A stretch of 64,000 nucleotides of DNA from Desulfoscipio geothermicus (lineage in GTDB: Bacteria > Bacillota > Desulfotomaculia > Desulfotomaculales > Desulfallaceae). The notes beneath the pieces are model-generated. The model ran no database searches. It saw only the letters and a program-made list of their open reading frames with translations, and was not told the origin of the DNA. The stretch spans positions 1-64,000 of the forward strand of contig JAENZP010000008.1 of NCBI GenBank assembly GCA_016841205.1, written 5' to 3'. The first letter of the stretch is position 1. Each line of letters starts with the position of its first letter. The position numbers and the translations under genes were made by a program. Positions 31,905 to 41,712 of this stretch are shown here, piece after piece.

Positions 31905-32342
31905 ATGTTTTTGGGTGAATACCAGCATACTATAGATACAAAAGGAAGACTGATTGTCCCTGCCCGCTTCCGCGAAGGCCTGGGCGATAAATTCATCGTT
32001 ACCAAAGGTTTGGACGGCTGTTTGTTCGCTTACCCTCTACAAGAGTGGTCGGCATTGGAACAAAAAATGCGATCTCTGCCTTTTACCAGAGCTGATGCTC
32101 GGGCCTTCGTTAGATTTTTCTTTGCCGGTGCTACCGAGTGCGAATTGGATAAACAGGGAAGAGTATTAATACCGGTCAATCTTAGAGAGTATGCCGGACT
32201 GGATAAAGAAGTGGTAGTAGCTGGGATCGCCAGTCGGGTAGAGGTTTGGTCCAAAAAACGCTGGGAAGAATATAATGCAAAATCAGCTTCGTCTGTAGAA
32301 GAAATTGCCGAGAAGATTGTAGATTTTGATCTGGGCATTTAA
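31905..32342 (+). CDS. mraZ: MraZ transcriptional regulator
   Basis: A 145-residue protein with two AbrB-like halves: [23 protein letters not shown] and its copy [22 protein letters not shown]. The DxxGR motif appears in both. MraZ forms ring oligomers that bind repeats in its own promoter and control the dcw operon. I chose ATG 31905 because the family starts at MFxGEY; the frame opens at GTG 31896. First gene of the cell wall and division cluster. Confidence 0.95.
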   Translation: MFLGEYQHTIDTKGRLIVPARFREGLGDKFIVTKGLDGCLFAYPLQEWSALEQKMRSLPFTRADARAFVRFFFAGATECELDKQGRVLIPVNLREYAGLDKEVVVAGIASRVEVWSKKRWEEYNAKSASSVEEIAEKIVDFDLGI

Positions 32343-32352
32343 TTAATTCAGG

Positions 32353-33348
32353 GTGATGCATTTGCTATTGCAAGATTACAATTTCCCCTTCAATCATAGG
32401 CCCATTATGGTGGGTGAAGTGTTAAAAGGATTGAACCCCGGTACGGCAGGGATTTTTGTCGACTGCACTGTAGGAGGGGGCGGTCATGCCTGTGCCTTGT
32501 TGGAGTCCACTGATGCCGGGGTGCTTTTGGTGGGATTGGATCAGGATGCTGATGCACTGGCGGCGGCTGGTGCTAAATTGCACCCCTTTGTAGGCCGGTA
32601 TACCCTGGTACGTTCAAATTTTAAAGAACTGCCTCAGATACTGGCAGAGTTGGGGCTGGACGCGGTGGACGGTTTCCTGTTTGACCTGGGGGTAAGTTCT
32701 TATCAATTAGACAACCCTGACCGGGGATTTAGCTATATGCATGATGCACCGCTAGATATGCGCATGGATGCCACCGGGCCGGTCACGGCAAGGGATTTGG
32801 TAAATAAACTGCCTGAGCAGGAATTGACTGCTATGATCAGTCGGTACGGCGAAGAACGTTGGGCGGCCAGAATAGCTGCTTATATTGTTAAATTTAGAGA
32901 AAACAGCCAAATTTGTACCACTGGTGAACTGGTGGAGATCATAAAAAGCGCTATCCCCGCCAAGGCCCGACGGGAAGGGCCGCATCCCGCCAAGCGCACC
33001 TTTCAGGCCCTGCGAATTGCGGTAAATAATGAGCTGGATATTTTAGCCGGTGCTTTTCGGGCGGCCGTGGAGCGGCTTAAACCTGGGGGCAGGCTTTGTG
33101 TAATTACCTTTCATTCACTGGAGGACCGTATTGCCAAGGAAACATTTAAAGAACTGGCCCAGCCGTGTAAATGCCCGCCGCAGTTTCCAGTATGTGTTTG
33201 CGGCCAAGAACCTCAGATTAAACTAGTAACCAGGCGGCCCATTACCCCGTCTGGTGAAGAATTGGATGAAAACCCTCGAGCGCGTAGCGCTAAGCTGCGG
33301 GTAGTGGAAAAAATAGGCTTTGTTCTAAATAGCCGGGAGGGTGAATAA
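32353..33348 (+). CDS. rsmH: 16S rRNA m4C1402 methyltransferase RsmH
   Basis: A 331-residue SAM-dependent methyltransferase. Marks: [11 protein letters not shown] near the start, [15 protein letters not shown] (SAM loop), [19 protein letters not shown], and C-terminal [11 protein letters not shown] followed by [23 protein letters not shown]. It methylates N4 of C1402 in 16S rRNA and sits conventionally after mraZ. The start is not certain: GTG 32353 or ATG 32356 lie on a GGGTGATG stretch that could instead serve as ribosome site for TTG 32362 or 32368. Eleven nt after mraZ, same operon. Confidence 0.95.
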   Translation: MMHLLLQDYNFPFNHRPIMVGEVLKGLNPGTAGIFVDCTVGGGGHACALLESTDAGVLLVGLDQDADALAAAGAKLHPFVGRYTLVRSNFKELPQILAELGLDAVDGFLFDLGVSSYQLDNPDRGFSYMHDAPLDMRMDATGPVTARDLVNKLPEQELTAMISRYGEERWAARIAAYIVKFRENSQICTTGELVEIIKSAIPAKARREGPHPAKRTFQALRIAVNNELDILAGAFRAAVERLKPGGRLCVITFHSLEDRIAKETFKELAQPCKCPPQFPVCVCGQEPQIKLVTRRPITPSGEELDENPRARSAKLRVVEKIGFVLNSREGE

Positions 33349-33351
33349 GTT

Positions 33352-33882
33352 TTGATAGTAGCCAGGGAAAAGGCGGAATATTATGGCTTACCGGAGATGC
33401 CCAAGCAAGGTAGAGGAGCGCGCAGGCGTTCGAAACCGCGTGGGCTGCCTAGAAAGGATCAGTTGACCTTGACGGGTTTAGTGCTGCTTAGTTTTTGCTG
33501 TTCTATGATTGTTGTTTTTTATTTCGCCCAGGTCTTGATTACGGGTTACCGAATGAATTTGGCGGAAACGGAACTTACCAAGCTGCGTGTAGAGAGCAAT
33601 GATTTATATGCCAAGGTTAATCAGTTAACCAGCTTGGAAAATGTTGAGGCTATAGCGGTGCACAAGCTGGGCATGGTTAAACCGCAAAACGACCGGATTG
33701 TGGTTGTACAGGAAGCCAGTCCGGTAATAAATCAGGCTGTGGCAGCTAATGACGGCGATGCCGGGAGAGCCGGATCGAGTAGTCTGGATCGCCCTGTACA
33801 AAAACAGCGGGAGCAAAATTGGCTGATTAGAACCTTCGCCGATATGGTCAGTATGTGGGAGGCCAGTATCCAAGCAGGTTAA
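33352..33882 (+). CDS. ftsL: FtsL-like division protein
   Basis: A 176-residue single-pass membrane protein. It has a long basic cytoplasmic N-terminus (about 1-40), one helix (LTGLVLLSFCCSMIVVFYFA, about 43-62), then a short coiled coil (about 70-105) with VEAIAVHKLGMVKPQNDRIV, which matches the conserved end of FtsL/DivIC proteins. A low-complexity tail follows. Sequence conservation in this family is low, so the call rests on topology and position between rsmH and the class B PBP. Start TTG 33352, just after the rsmH stop. It would act with FtsB/DivIC at the septum. Confidence 0.8.
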   Translation: MIVAREKAEYYGLPEMPKQGRGARRRSKPRGLPRKDQLTLTGLVLLSFCCSMIVVFYFAQVLITGYRMNLAETELTKLRVESNDLYAKVNQLTSLENVEAIAVHKLGMVKPQNDRIVVVQEASPVINQAVAANDGDAGRAGSSSLDRPVQKQREQNWLIRTFADMVSMWEASIQAG

Positions 33883-33909
33883 GATGCGCTGAATTGGGGG
33901 TCTAGGCGA

Positions 33910-36111
33910 ATGTACGGAACCAATATGGGGATACGCAAAAGGCTGACTTGGGTGCTTATTATAGCGAGTGGAATGTTTGTCATATTAATGAGCAGGCTGG
34001 CTTGGGTGCAGTTTGTCCACGGTGATGAATTACAAAAAAAGGCGCTTGAAGTACGCATGCGGGATATTCCTGTGGAAGCCAAGCGAGGGGCTATTTTGGA
34101 TCGCAATGGCAATGAATTGGTAACCAGCATTAGCGTTGATTCTATCTATGCTACGCCCGGCCATGTAAAGGAACCACAGGAAACTGCGGAAAAGCTGGCT
34201 CCCATATTGGGGATGGACTTTGATAAACTGTATACTAAATTAACTAAAAATTCTTCCTTTGAATGGCTTGAGCGTAAAGTGGATAGTGAAGCGTCCCAAA
34301 AAATAAGAGAACTTAATCTTCCGGGCATTAATTTTGTGGAGGAGAGCAAACGTTATTATCTGCATCCTTCCCTGGCATCGCATGTACTGGGTTTTACCGG
34401 TACGGATAATCAAGGACTTATTGGCATAGAAAAAAGCTATGATGCCGAATTACGGGGCCAACCGGGACGGATTGTCACCGAATATGATGCCGCCGGCCGC
34501 GAGGTACCCGAAGCCATTCACCAGTACATACCTCCCAAGCCGGGCTATGACCTTGTGCTGACTATTGATGAAACAATCCAGTATTTTGTGGAGAGAGAGC
34601 TGGACAAGGTGGTGGCCCAGTATAACCCCAAGTTTGCTTTGGCCATTGTTATGGATCCGGAAACGGGTGGTATTTTGGCTATGGGCAACCGGCCTACCTT
34701 TGATTCTAGCCGGTGGACCGAGGAACCACGGGAGATTTGGGATAAAAACCCTGCCATCTATTATAATTATGAACCAGGCTCTACTTTTAAAATTGTAACG
34801 GCTGCTTCAGCCCTGGATGAGGGCACGGTGCACGCCGGGGATAGTTTTTATGACCCGGGGTTTATTAAAGTTGCCGACCACAACCTGCACTGCTGGAAGG
34901 CCGGCGGTCATGGCAGCCAGACCTTTGCCGAAGTGGTACAGAATTCCTGTAACCCGTGTTTTGCCGAGGTGGGCATGAAGCTGGGTAAAGATAATTTTTA
35001 CAAATATATCAAGGCTTTTGGTTTGGGGGCACCCCTGGGTATTAACTTGCCAGGTGAGGCTAGCGGTATCATTATTCCGCAAAAAAACGCCACCAATCTT
35101 AATTTAGCCATCATGGCGATCGGTCAGTCAATTGCGGTTACGCCCATTCAATTGATTTCTGCTGCTGCGGCAGTAGCCAATGATGGTGTTCTGATGAAGC
35201 CGCAGTTGGTTAAAGAACTGCGATATAACGGGAAAACAATCAAAAAAATCAAGCCGGAAAAGGTGCGCGAAGTTGTATCGGCGGAGACTTCACGCCAGTT
35301 GCGCAATTTGCTGGAAAGTGTGGTGGCCGAAGGTACTGGCAGCAATGCTTTTGTGGAGGGCTACCGGGTGGGAGGTAAAACCGGTACGGCCCAGGTGGTT
35401 GGTGAAAAGGGCGGTTATGTGAGCGGCAAATATGTGGCATCCTTTGCCGGTATGGCGCCCGTTGATGATCCAAAAATGGTCATGCTGGTGGTGATTGCTG
35501 AACCCCAAGGCGGCTCGTATTATGGTGGGGTGGTAGCGGCCCCGGTATTTCAGGCGATTGCCCGGGATACTTTGCGCTACATGGGGCTGCCCGAAATACC
35601 CAGTCAGAAAAAACCCAAGCAGCCTTGGGAAGTTGAGACTCCTAGTGCAAATGTTACAGTGCCCAATGTGTTAAACTATCCCGTTGATGAGGCTATTCAG
35701 ATACTTAAAGCCGCGGGGTTGCAGTACCAGACCAGTGGGGAGGGCAATATTGTCTGTAAGCAGACGCCCGGTGCCGGGGGCCAGGTTAAAAACGGTACCA
35801 GTGTGATATTAAACTTGCAGCCCGTCAAACAAAACGGTAAGGACGGTGAATTAATTACTGTACCCAACCTGAAGGGTCTGACCATTAAAGAGGCAGGAAA
35901 TATACTGGAGGAAATCGGTTTGCGCCTTGTGCCGGAAGGTACCGGTTTGGCTGTGACGCAAAGTGTCAAGCCCGGTACCAAGGTAACCGGCGGAACGTCC
36001 GTGAAGGTTAAATTTGCGCCTCCTGATGAAGATAACGATGCACAGCCACCATCCGGGGAATCTAATGCTGTACAAGAACCAAGCAATATAACAAACCCGT
36101 ACGAGAATTAA
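33910..36111 (+). CDS. spoVD: SpoVD/PBP2B-type transpeptidase with two PASTA domains
   Basis: A 733-residue class B penicillin-binding protein. An N-terminal membrane anchor (about 12-32) is followed by the dimerisation domain (EAKRGAILDRNGNELV) and the transpeptidase domain with STFK (in NYEPGSTFKIV), SCN (in QNSCNPC) and KTG (in GGKTGTAQVV). Two PASTA repeats follow (about 570-635 and 645-700; VPNVLNYPVDEAIQIL and VPNLKGLTIKEAGNIL), then an acidic tail. In Bacillus this position holds pbpB and spoVD; PASTA copies occur in both, so division or cortex synthesis cannot be separated here. RBS GGGGGT before ATG 33910. Confidence 0.9.
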   Translation: MYGTNMGIRKRLTWVLIIASGMFVILMSRLAWVQFVHGDELQKKALEVRMRDIPVEAKRGAILDRNGNELVTSISVDSIYATPGHVKEPQETAEKLAPILGMDFDKLYTKLTKNSSFEWLERKVDSEASQKIRELNLPGINFVEESKRYYLHPSLASHVLGFTGTDNQGLIGIEKSYDAELRGQPGRIVTEYDAAGREVPEAIHQYIPPKPGYDLVLTIDETIQYFVERELDKVVAQYNPKFALAIVMDPETGGILAMGNRPTFDSSRWTEEPREIWDKNPAIYYNYEPGSTFKIVTAASALDEGTVHAGDSFYDPGFIKVADHNLHCWKAGGHGSQTFAEVVQNSCNPCFAEVGMKLGKDNFYKYIKAFGLGAPLGINLPGEASGIIIPQKNATNLNLAIMAIGQSIAVTPIQLISAAAAVANDGVLMKPQLVKELRYNGKTIKKIKPEKVREVVSAETSRQLRNLLESVVAEGTGSNAFVEGYRVGGKTGTAQVVGEKGGYVSGKYVASFAGMAPVDDPKMVMLVVIAEPQGGSYYGGVVAAPVFQAIARDTLRYMGLPEIPSQKKPKQPWEVETPSANVTVPNVLNYPVDEAIQILKAAGLQYQTSGEGNIVCKQTPGAGGQVKNGTSVILNLQPVKQNGKDGELITVPNLKGLTIKEAGNILEEIGLRLVPEGTGLAVTQSVKPGTKVTGGTSVKVKFAPPDEDNDAQPPSGESNAVQEPSNITNPYEN

Positions 36112-36164
36112 ACTAAAAGACCACACATGAAGTAATGTATGTCATAATTTAATGATTAAATTCA

Positions 36165-36196
36165 CCGCCGGGCGATTATTTAAACCGTCCCGGCGG
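36165..36196. terminator. GC-rich hairpin between spoVD and murE
   Basis: Perfect 8-bp stem CCGCCGGG (36165-36172) / CCCGGCGG (36189-36196), 16-nt loop, then AAGTGTTTTTG. The weak U-tract suggests partial termination. A second, AT-only inverted repeat (ATTATTAG/CTAATAAT, about 36211-36236) follows and may be an operator or promoter element for murE. Confidence 0.55.
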
Positions 36197-36274
36197 AAGT
36201 GTTTTTGAGCATTATTAGGATAATTATTCTAATAATGGAAATAATCAATAATAAAAAACTAAGGGGGACTGCGG

Positions 36275-37759
36275 GTGTTATTATCGAACCTGTTAGCGGG
36301 ACTGCCGTTGTCCTTTGTATCGCTGGTTGCGGACTGTCAAGTACGGGGTATAGCCTACGATTCACGCCAGGTGGAACGAGATTTTTTATTTGTGGCCGTC
36401 AGGGGTTTTAAAACAGACGGCCATCTGTATGTGCCAGGTGCAGTGGAACGGGGTGCCTGCGCTGTGGTTATGCAGGAAGCGGTTCCTGTGCCCGGGGGCA
36501 TATCCTGGGCGCTGGCGGCTGATACCCGTAGAACATTAGCCCAGGCGGCAGCACGTTTTTATGATTATCCGGCTCGGAAAATGAAAATGGTGGGAGTGAC
36601 GGGCACTAACGGCAAGACTACCACTTCCAATTTAATTAATGCTATATACCGGGAGCATGGTATGAAAACGGGATTGATTGGTACTATTCATAATTGCATT
36701 GGGGACCGGGTATTACCGGTGGAGCATACTACCCCCGAATCAGTTGACTTGCAGCGATTGCTGGCGGAAATGGCCGCCGAAGAAGTGCAGGCGGTGGTTA
36801 TGGAGGTCAGTTCTCACGCGCTGATGCTTCACAGGGTGGAGGAATGTGCATTTGATACTGCGGTGTTTACTAACCTGACTCAGGATCACCTGGACTTTCA
36901 CGGAGATATGCAGCAGTACTTGGAAGCTAAAAGTTTATTGTTTGCCGGGCTGGAACGGGATAACCACAAGCCGGGCCGTAAGTATGCTGTGGTCAATATT
37001 GATGACCCGGCGGCGGAGTGGATTATAGCAGCCTGCAAAGAGGCTGTAATTACTTACGGGATGCATAAGGACGCTGATATTAAAGCACGGGATGTACGGG
37101 TGACGGCCAGGGGGGTAGCGTTTCAAGCGGTGACGAGTAGTGAGATTACTAATTTGCAGCTGCGGCTGACGGGTAAGTTTAACGTATATAATGCCCTGGC
37201 TGCTGTGGCTGCGGGGGTGGCCGACAATATTCCGCTGTCCACGATCAAGGCGGCATTGGAGCGAGTACCCGGGGTACATGGTCGCTTTGAGCTAGTGGAT
37301 CGGGGACAGCATTTTGCCGTGGTCGTGGATTACGCGCACACTCCGGATGGGCTGGAGAATGTGTTGGCCACTGCCCGGGAAATCACCACCGGCAGGCTGA
37401 TTACAGTGTTTGGCTGTGGGGGGGACCGGGATCGGGCCAAGCGTCCCATGATGGGTGAAATTGCTGCCCGGATGAGTGACCTGGCGGTGGTAACTTCCGA
37501 CAACCCTCGTTCTGAGGATCCAATAGCTATTATTGAGGATATTCTGGCCGGTGTTCGCCAGGTGGAAGGTGCTTGCTATACGGTTGTTCCCGACCGTCGG
37601 GATGCTATTAGGCAGGCCATTTGCGCTGCGAACCCAGGTGACGTGGTACTAATTGCGGGCAAGGGCCACGAAGATTACCAAATTACCGGCAGCCAACGCC
37701 TGCACTTCGACGATCGCGAAGAGGCTATCGAGGCGTTGGGATCATGCTTAATGTCTTAG
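36275..37759 (+). CDS. murE: UDP-MurNAc-tripeptide synthetase MurE (meso-DAP type)
   Basis: A 494-residue Mur ligase. ATP loop GVTGTNGKTTTSN, central YEHHTTPESxDLQ-like segment, VMEVSSHAL, LTQDHLDFHG, and the C-terminal TSDNPRSEDP motif. DNPR is the mark of enzymes adding meso-diaminopimelate, so the stem peptide should contain DAP. GKGHEDYQ closes the active site. Start is GTG 36275 with AGGGGGA in front; 163 nt separate it from spoVD, with a hairpin, so it may have its own transcript. Confidence 0.95.
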   Translation: MLLSNLLAGLPLSFVSLVADCQVRGIAYDSRQVERDFLFVAVRGFKTDGHLYVPGAVERGACAVVMQEAVPVPGGISWALAADTRRTLAQAAARFYDYPARKMKMVGVTGTNGKTTTSNLINAIYREHGMKTGLIGTIHNCIGDRVLPVEHTTPESVDLQRLLAEMAAEEVQAVVMEVSSHALMLHRVEECAFDTAVFTNLTQDHLDFHGDMQQYLEAKSLLFAGLERDNHKPGRKYAVVNIDDPAAEWIIAACKEAVITYGMHKDADIKARDVRVTARGVAFQAVTSSEITNLQLRLTGKFNVYNALAAVAAGVADNIPLSTIKAALERVPGVHGRFELVDRGQHFAVVVDYAHTPDGLENVLATAREITTGRLITVFGCGGDRDRAKRPMMGEIAARMSDLAVVTSDNPRSEDPIAIIEDILAGVRQVEGACYTVVPDRRDAIRQAICAANPGDVVLIAGKGHEDYQITGSQRLHFDDREEAIEALGSCLMS

Positions 37760-37873
37760 CCCAATTTTAAAAGTTTGACTTTTTCCCGTTACGTTGAAGG
37801 GTGAAAATACCTAATCAATGGCGTATAATGATAATCGGCATTTCGTTGTCCTTTTAAGGAGGTATTTTTTAAG

Positions 37874-39262
37874 GTGAAGACTATGACGGTGGGCGAGGTG
37901 TACCGTGCTATCGGCGGCAGATTGCTGCACGGCGATGAAAACGTGACGGTATCCAGGGTTTGCACCGACACCCGGCAGGTTTTGCCCGGGGACTTATTCT
38001 TTGCCCTGCACGGAGAAAAATTTGATGCGCATGATTTTGTTGATCAGGCCGTGGCTAGCGGGGCTGGAGCGCTTGTATTAAGTCAGGACATGGATATTTC
38101 GGTCCAGGTGCCGTTAATCAAGGTGAGTGACACTCTGGCGGGTTTACAGGCCTTAGCGGCATATCATCGGCGTCAGTTTGCCGTACCCGTAGTGGGTATC
38201 ACGGGCAGCAGCGGTAAAACTACCACAAAGGATATGGTGGCGGCCGTGCTGGAAAGCTGCTGGCCGGTTTTAAAAACTCAAGGTAATTTTAATAACGAAA
38301 TTGGCCTGCCCTTGACTTTATTTAACTTTTCATCTCAACACAGGGCAGCAGTTGTGGAGATGGCTATGCGGGGCCCCGGGGAAATTAATGCTCTATGCCT
38401 GATAGCCCGGCCCACCTGTGCCGTCATTACAAATATTGGTGTAGCTCACCTGGAGAGATTAGGCTCATTAGCTAACATCGCCCGGGCGAAGGGGGAACTG
38501 TTGGAGCATATTCCGGCGGATGGGTTTGCTCTACTACCTGGGGACAGTCAGCTGGCCCGGGAGCAGGCGCGGCGCTGTCATGGCAAGGTTTTATTCTTTG
38601 GCCTGGAGCCGGGGCTGGATATTTACGCCCGGGAGGTGCACCGGGAGGGATTCGGCAATCGCTTTACGGTAGTGATGGGCGATATCCGGCAGGATGTATA
38701 CCTGCCTCTGCCGGGAAGACATAATGTACAAAATGCCCTGGCAGCATTTGGAGTGGGCATGATGCTTGGTTTAAATCCTGTGCAGGTCGCTGCTGGTTTA
38801 TCTCGGGTGACTCTCTCCGAGATGCGTATGGATATTTCGGATGTGATCATTAATGATGAAACGGTAACTATCATGAATGATGTGTATAACGCTAATCCCG
38901 ATTCCACATGTGCCGCTTTGCAGTCTGTAGAGGAGATAGCTGCGGGTATCCGAAGGGCGGTGGCTGTGTTGGGTGATATGCTGGAGTTGGGCACCGGGGC
39001 GGTGGAAGGGCACCGGCGGGTGGGTGCCGCGGTGGTGTGTCACCAAGTGGCGCAGTTGGTCACCGTGGGGCAACTCTCACGGGAAACGGCACGGGGAGCA
39101 CAGCTGGCGGGCGGTGTGCCGGGTGGTATAGTGTGCTGTCAGAACAATGCCGAGGCACTGGATGTATTACGGAGCGTATTAAAGTCAGGTGACGTGCTTT
39201 TAATCAAGGGTTCCCGCGGCATGCACATGGAGGAGATTATTAAAGGTTTGTTGAAAAATTAA
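37874..39262 (+). CDS. murF: UDP-MurNAc-tripeptide--D-Ala-D-Ala ligase MurF
   Basis: A 462-residue Mur ligase with N-terminal SRVCTDTRQVLPGDLFFALHGE, ATP loop GITGSSGKTTTKDMV, NNEIGLPLTL, EMAMRGPGEI and the C-terminal MNDVYNANPDS and LIKGSRGMHME motifs. It adds D-Ala-D-Ala in the last cytoplasmic peptide step. Start GTG 37874 behind AAGGAGG. The 114-nt gap before it holds AT-rich sequence with a TATAAT hexamer but no good -35. Confidence 0.95.
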   Translation: MKTMTVGEVYRAIGGRLLHGDENVTVSRVCTDTRQVLPGDLFFALHGEKFDAHDFVDQAVASGAGALVLSQDMDISVQVPLIKVSDTLAGLQALAAYHRRQFAVPVVGITGSSGKTTTKDMVAAVLESCWPVLKTQGNFNNEIGLPLTLFNFSSQHRAAVVEMAMRGPGEINALCLIARPTCAVITNIGVAHLERLGSLANIARAKGELLEHIPADGFALLPGDSQLAREQARRCHGKVLFFGLEPGLDIYAREVHREGFGNRFTVVMGDIRQDVYLPLPGRHNVQNALAAFGVGMMLGLNPVQVAAGLSRVTLSEMRMDISDVIINDETVTIMNDVYNANPDSTCAALQSVEEIAAGIRRAVAVLGDMLELGTGAVEGHRRVGAAVVCHQVAQLVTVGQLSRETARGAQLAGGVPGGIVCCQNNAEALDVLRSVLKSGDVLLIKGSRGMHMEEIIKGLLKN

Positions 39263-39301
39263 TTTATTCGGTAGAGAAGAATTAATCAGGGAGTAATAAA
39301 A

Positions 39302-40300
39302 ATGGGTACAGTTTTCGATCTACATATTGTACGGGCATTTGTGATCGCCCTGGTGGTTACCCTGGCTCTGGGGCCGGTCTTTATCCCACTGCTGCGACGG
39401 CTTAAATTCGGCCAAAATATCCGCAGCGACGGCCCGTCCAGGCACCTTGCCAAGGCTGGCACGCCCACTATGGGCGGGGTTATATTCATCATCGGAGTGC
39501 TGTCTGCGGGGCTTATTACGGGCGGGCATAACCGGGATACCCTGGTGGTGCTGGGTGTTATCTTTGGCTTTGGACTAATTGGCTTTTTAGATGATTTTAT
39601 TAAAGTAGCCTTGAAGCGGTCTTTGGGCCTGCGGGCCCGGGAAAAGCTGCTGGGCCAGATTTTGCTGGCTGCACTGCTTGGAGTGCTGGCCACCACGGTG
39701 CTGGGCTGTAATACAGGTATTGCAGTACCGTTTACTAATTTGTTTGCCGGCCATAATGTGACGCTGGAATTAGACACCTGGCTTTACGTTGCTTTTGTCG
39801 TACTTGTTGTAGTAGGTACATCCAATGCAGTAAACCTCACCGATGGACTGGATGGCCTGGCAGCCGGCGTAACGGTAGTGGCTGCGTCCGCTTTTATGTT
39901 TGTGGGGGTGTTATCCGGCCGACCGGGGGTGGCCCTGGCTATGGCAGCGCTGGTCGGCGGATGCCTGGGCTTTTTATTTTACAACCGGCACCCTGCCCGG
40001 GTTTTTATGGGTGATACGGGTTCGCTGGCTCTGGGCGGTGCTCTGGGTGCAGCGGCGGTGATTACCGGTGCCGAGCTTTTCCTGCTGATTATCGGGGGTA
40101 TTTATGTGTTGGAGGCCCTTTCAGTAATTCTACAGGTGTTTTCATTTCAAGTATTTGGGCGGCGCATTTTTCGTATGAGTCCCCTGCATCATCATTTTGA
40201 GCTGGGAGGTTGGAGTGAACAGCGTGTAGTACAAACCTTCTGGTTGGTGTCAATAATATTTGCGACGCTCGGATTATATAGTTTTAGAACCTGGTATTAA
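39302..40300 (+). CDS. mraY: Phospho-MurNAc-pentapeptide transferase MraY
   Basis: A 332-residue membrane enzyme with about ten hydrophobic helices. Conserved loops: GTPTMGGVIF, GFLDDFIKV (catalytic aspartates), NAVNLTDGLDGLA, FMGDTGSLALGG and SPLHHHFELGGWSE. It makes lipid I from UDP-MurNAc-pentapeptide and undecaprenyl phosphate. ATG 39302 with GGGAG upstream. Opposite-strand open frames here are shadows. Confidence 0.96.
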   Translation: MGTVFDLHIVRAFVIALVVTLALGPVFIPLLRRLKFGQNIRSDGPSRHLAKAGTPTMGGVIFIIGVLSAGLITGGHNRDTLVVLGVIFGFGLIGFLDDFIKVALKRSLGLRAREKLLGQILLAALLGVLATTVLGCNTGIAVPFTNLFAGHNVTLELDTWLYVAFVVLVVVGTSNAVNLTDGLDGLAAGVTVVAASAFMFVGVLSGRPGVALAMAALVGGCLGFLFYNRHPARVFMGDTGSLALGGALGAAAVITGAELFLLIIGGIYVLEALSVILQVFSFQVFGRRIFRMSPLHHHFELGGWSEQRVVQTFWLVSIIFATLGLYSFRTWY

Positions 40301-40347
40301 AAGGTGAAAAATTTCTAAATAAGGGTTAATTGAAAGAAGGTAGCTTT

Positions 40348-41700
40348 TTGGATATAAAAGGAAAAAGATTCCTGATAGTGGGGGCCGGTAAAAGCGGTAT
40401 TGCGGTAGCTCGCTTTTTACTGTGCAAGGGCGCTGTGGTAGTGCTCACGGATAACCGGGACATTGGTAAATTAGGCGGTGCGCTGGATGAACTATTACAT
40501 GCCGGTTTGCAGGCCGAGCTGGGGAGTTACCCTGAGGTACTGGAAAGCGCGTTCGATATGGTGGTAGTCAGCCCCGGTGTACCCCCGGGCGTGCCGCCTG
40601 TGGCCGTGGCCAGGCAGTACGGCATACCGGTGCTTGGTGAGCTGGAGTTGGCTTACCGCTTTGCCAGTACCCCTATGGTGGCCATTACCGGCACGAACGG
40701 TAAGACTACTACCACCACGCTAGTGGGAGAAATATTTCAGGCAACGGGACAGCGCACAATGGTAGGTGGCAATATTGGCCTGCCCCTGGTGGATGTTGTG
40801 GAAGAATACGGTCCAAGGGATATGCTCGTAGCCGAAGTCTCCAGTTTCCAGCTGGAGACGGCTGACCATTTCCGACCCCGGGTAGCGGTGATACTTAATA
40901 TTACCCCTGATCATTTGGACCGCCACGGCACTATGGAAAATTACATCGCGGCCAAGGCCCGTATCTTTGCCCGGCAGGGGCCGGATGATTTTACCGTACT
41001 TAATTATGATGACCCCAGAACACGCGCGCTGGCCGATTCCTCTGGTGGCCAAGTCATATTTTTCAGCCATACGCATAATTTAAAAGAAGGAGTTCTTGTC
41101 CGCGGGGATATGATTACAGTGCGCCAAAAAGGTTCGGATATTGACATTCTGCCAGCTCGTGAGGTGGCTATCCCTGGAGTACATAATCTGGAAAACGCTT
41201 TAGCTGCAGTGGCGGCTGCCTATGCGTTGGGGGTTGGGCCTGAGGTGCTGGCCCGTACCCTGCGTTCCTTTCCCGGGGTGGCGCATCGGCTGGAAACGGT
41301 GGCGCAAAAGAATGACGTGCTGTATGTTAACGATTCCAAGGGAACCAACCCCGATGCCAGCATTAAGGCACTAGAGGCCTATGACCGGCCCATTGTCCTA
41401 CTGGCCGGAGGGCGTAATAAGGGCAATGACTTCACTGAATTCGCCCGGCTGATTAAACAAAAAGTGCAGGTACTGGTGGTGCTGGGTGAGTGCGCGGATG
41501 AGGTAGAACAGGCTGCCCGGGCGGCGGGCTGTAATAACATATTAAGGGCACCTGGTTTTCGCGAGGCGGTAGTTATGGCCCACAACGCTGCTCAGCCCGG
41601 TGATGTGGTACTGCTGTCACCGGCCTGTGCCAGCTGGGATATGTTTAACAATTATGAGGAGCGGGGCGATTTATTCAGGGAAATAATTACTAGCCTGTAG
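40348..41700 (+). CDS. murD: UDP-MurNAc-L-Ala--D-Glu ligase MurD
   Basis: A 450-residue Mur ligase: IVGAGKSGIAVARFL, ITGTNGKTTTTTLVGE, EVSSFQLE, LNITPDHLDRHG, VNDSKGTNPDAS, and LSPACASWDMFNNYEERGD near the end, all typical of MurD. It adds D-Glu to UDP-MurNAc-L-Ala. I place the start at TTG 40348 because GAAGGT lies 7 nt before it and the protein then starts as DIKGKRFLIVG; TTG 40330 is the longer alternative. Confidence 0.95.
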   Translation: MDIKGKRFLIVGAGKSGIAVARFLLCKGAVVVLTDNRDIGKLGGALDELLHAGLQAELGSYPEVLESAFDMVVVSPGVPPGVPPVAVARQYGIPVLGELELAYRFASTPMVAITGTNGKTTTTTLVGEIFQATGQRTMVGGNIGLPLVDVVEEYGPRDMLVAEVSSFQLETADHFRPRVAVILNITPDHLDRHGTMENYIAAKARIFARQGPDDFTVLNYDDPRTRALADSSGGQVIFFSHTHNLKEGVLVRGDMITVRQKGSDIDILPAREVAIPGVHNLENALAAVAAAYALGVGPEVLARTLRSFPGVAHRLETVAQKNDVLYVNDSKGTNPDASIKALEAYDRPIVLLAGGRNKGNDFTEFARLIKQKVQVLVVLGECADEVEQAARAAGCNNILRAPGFREAVVMAHNAAQPGDVVLLSPACASWDMFNNYEERGDLFREIITSL

Positions 41701-41712
41701 GGAGGTTTTAGT

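Noticed and set aside
31714-31935. 73-codon frame upstream of mraZ
   Set aside because: It runs through a strong terminator, the mraZ promoter and the operator, and has no ribosome site.
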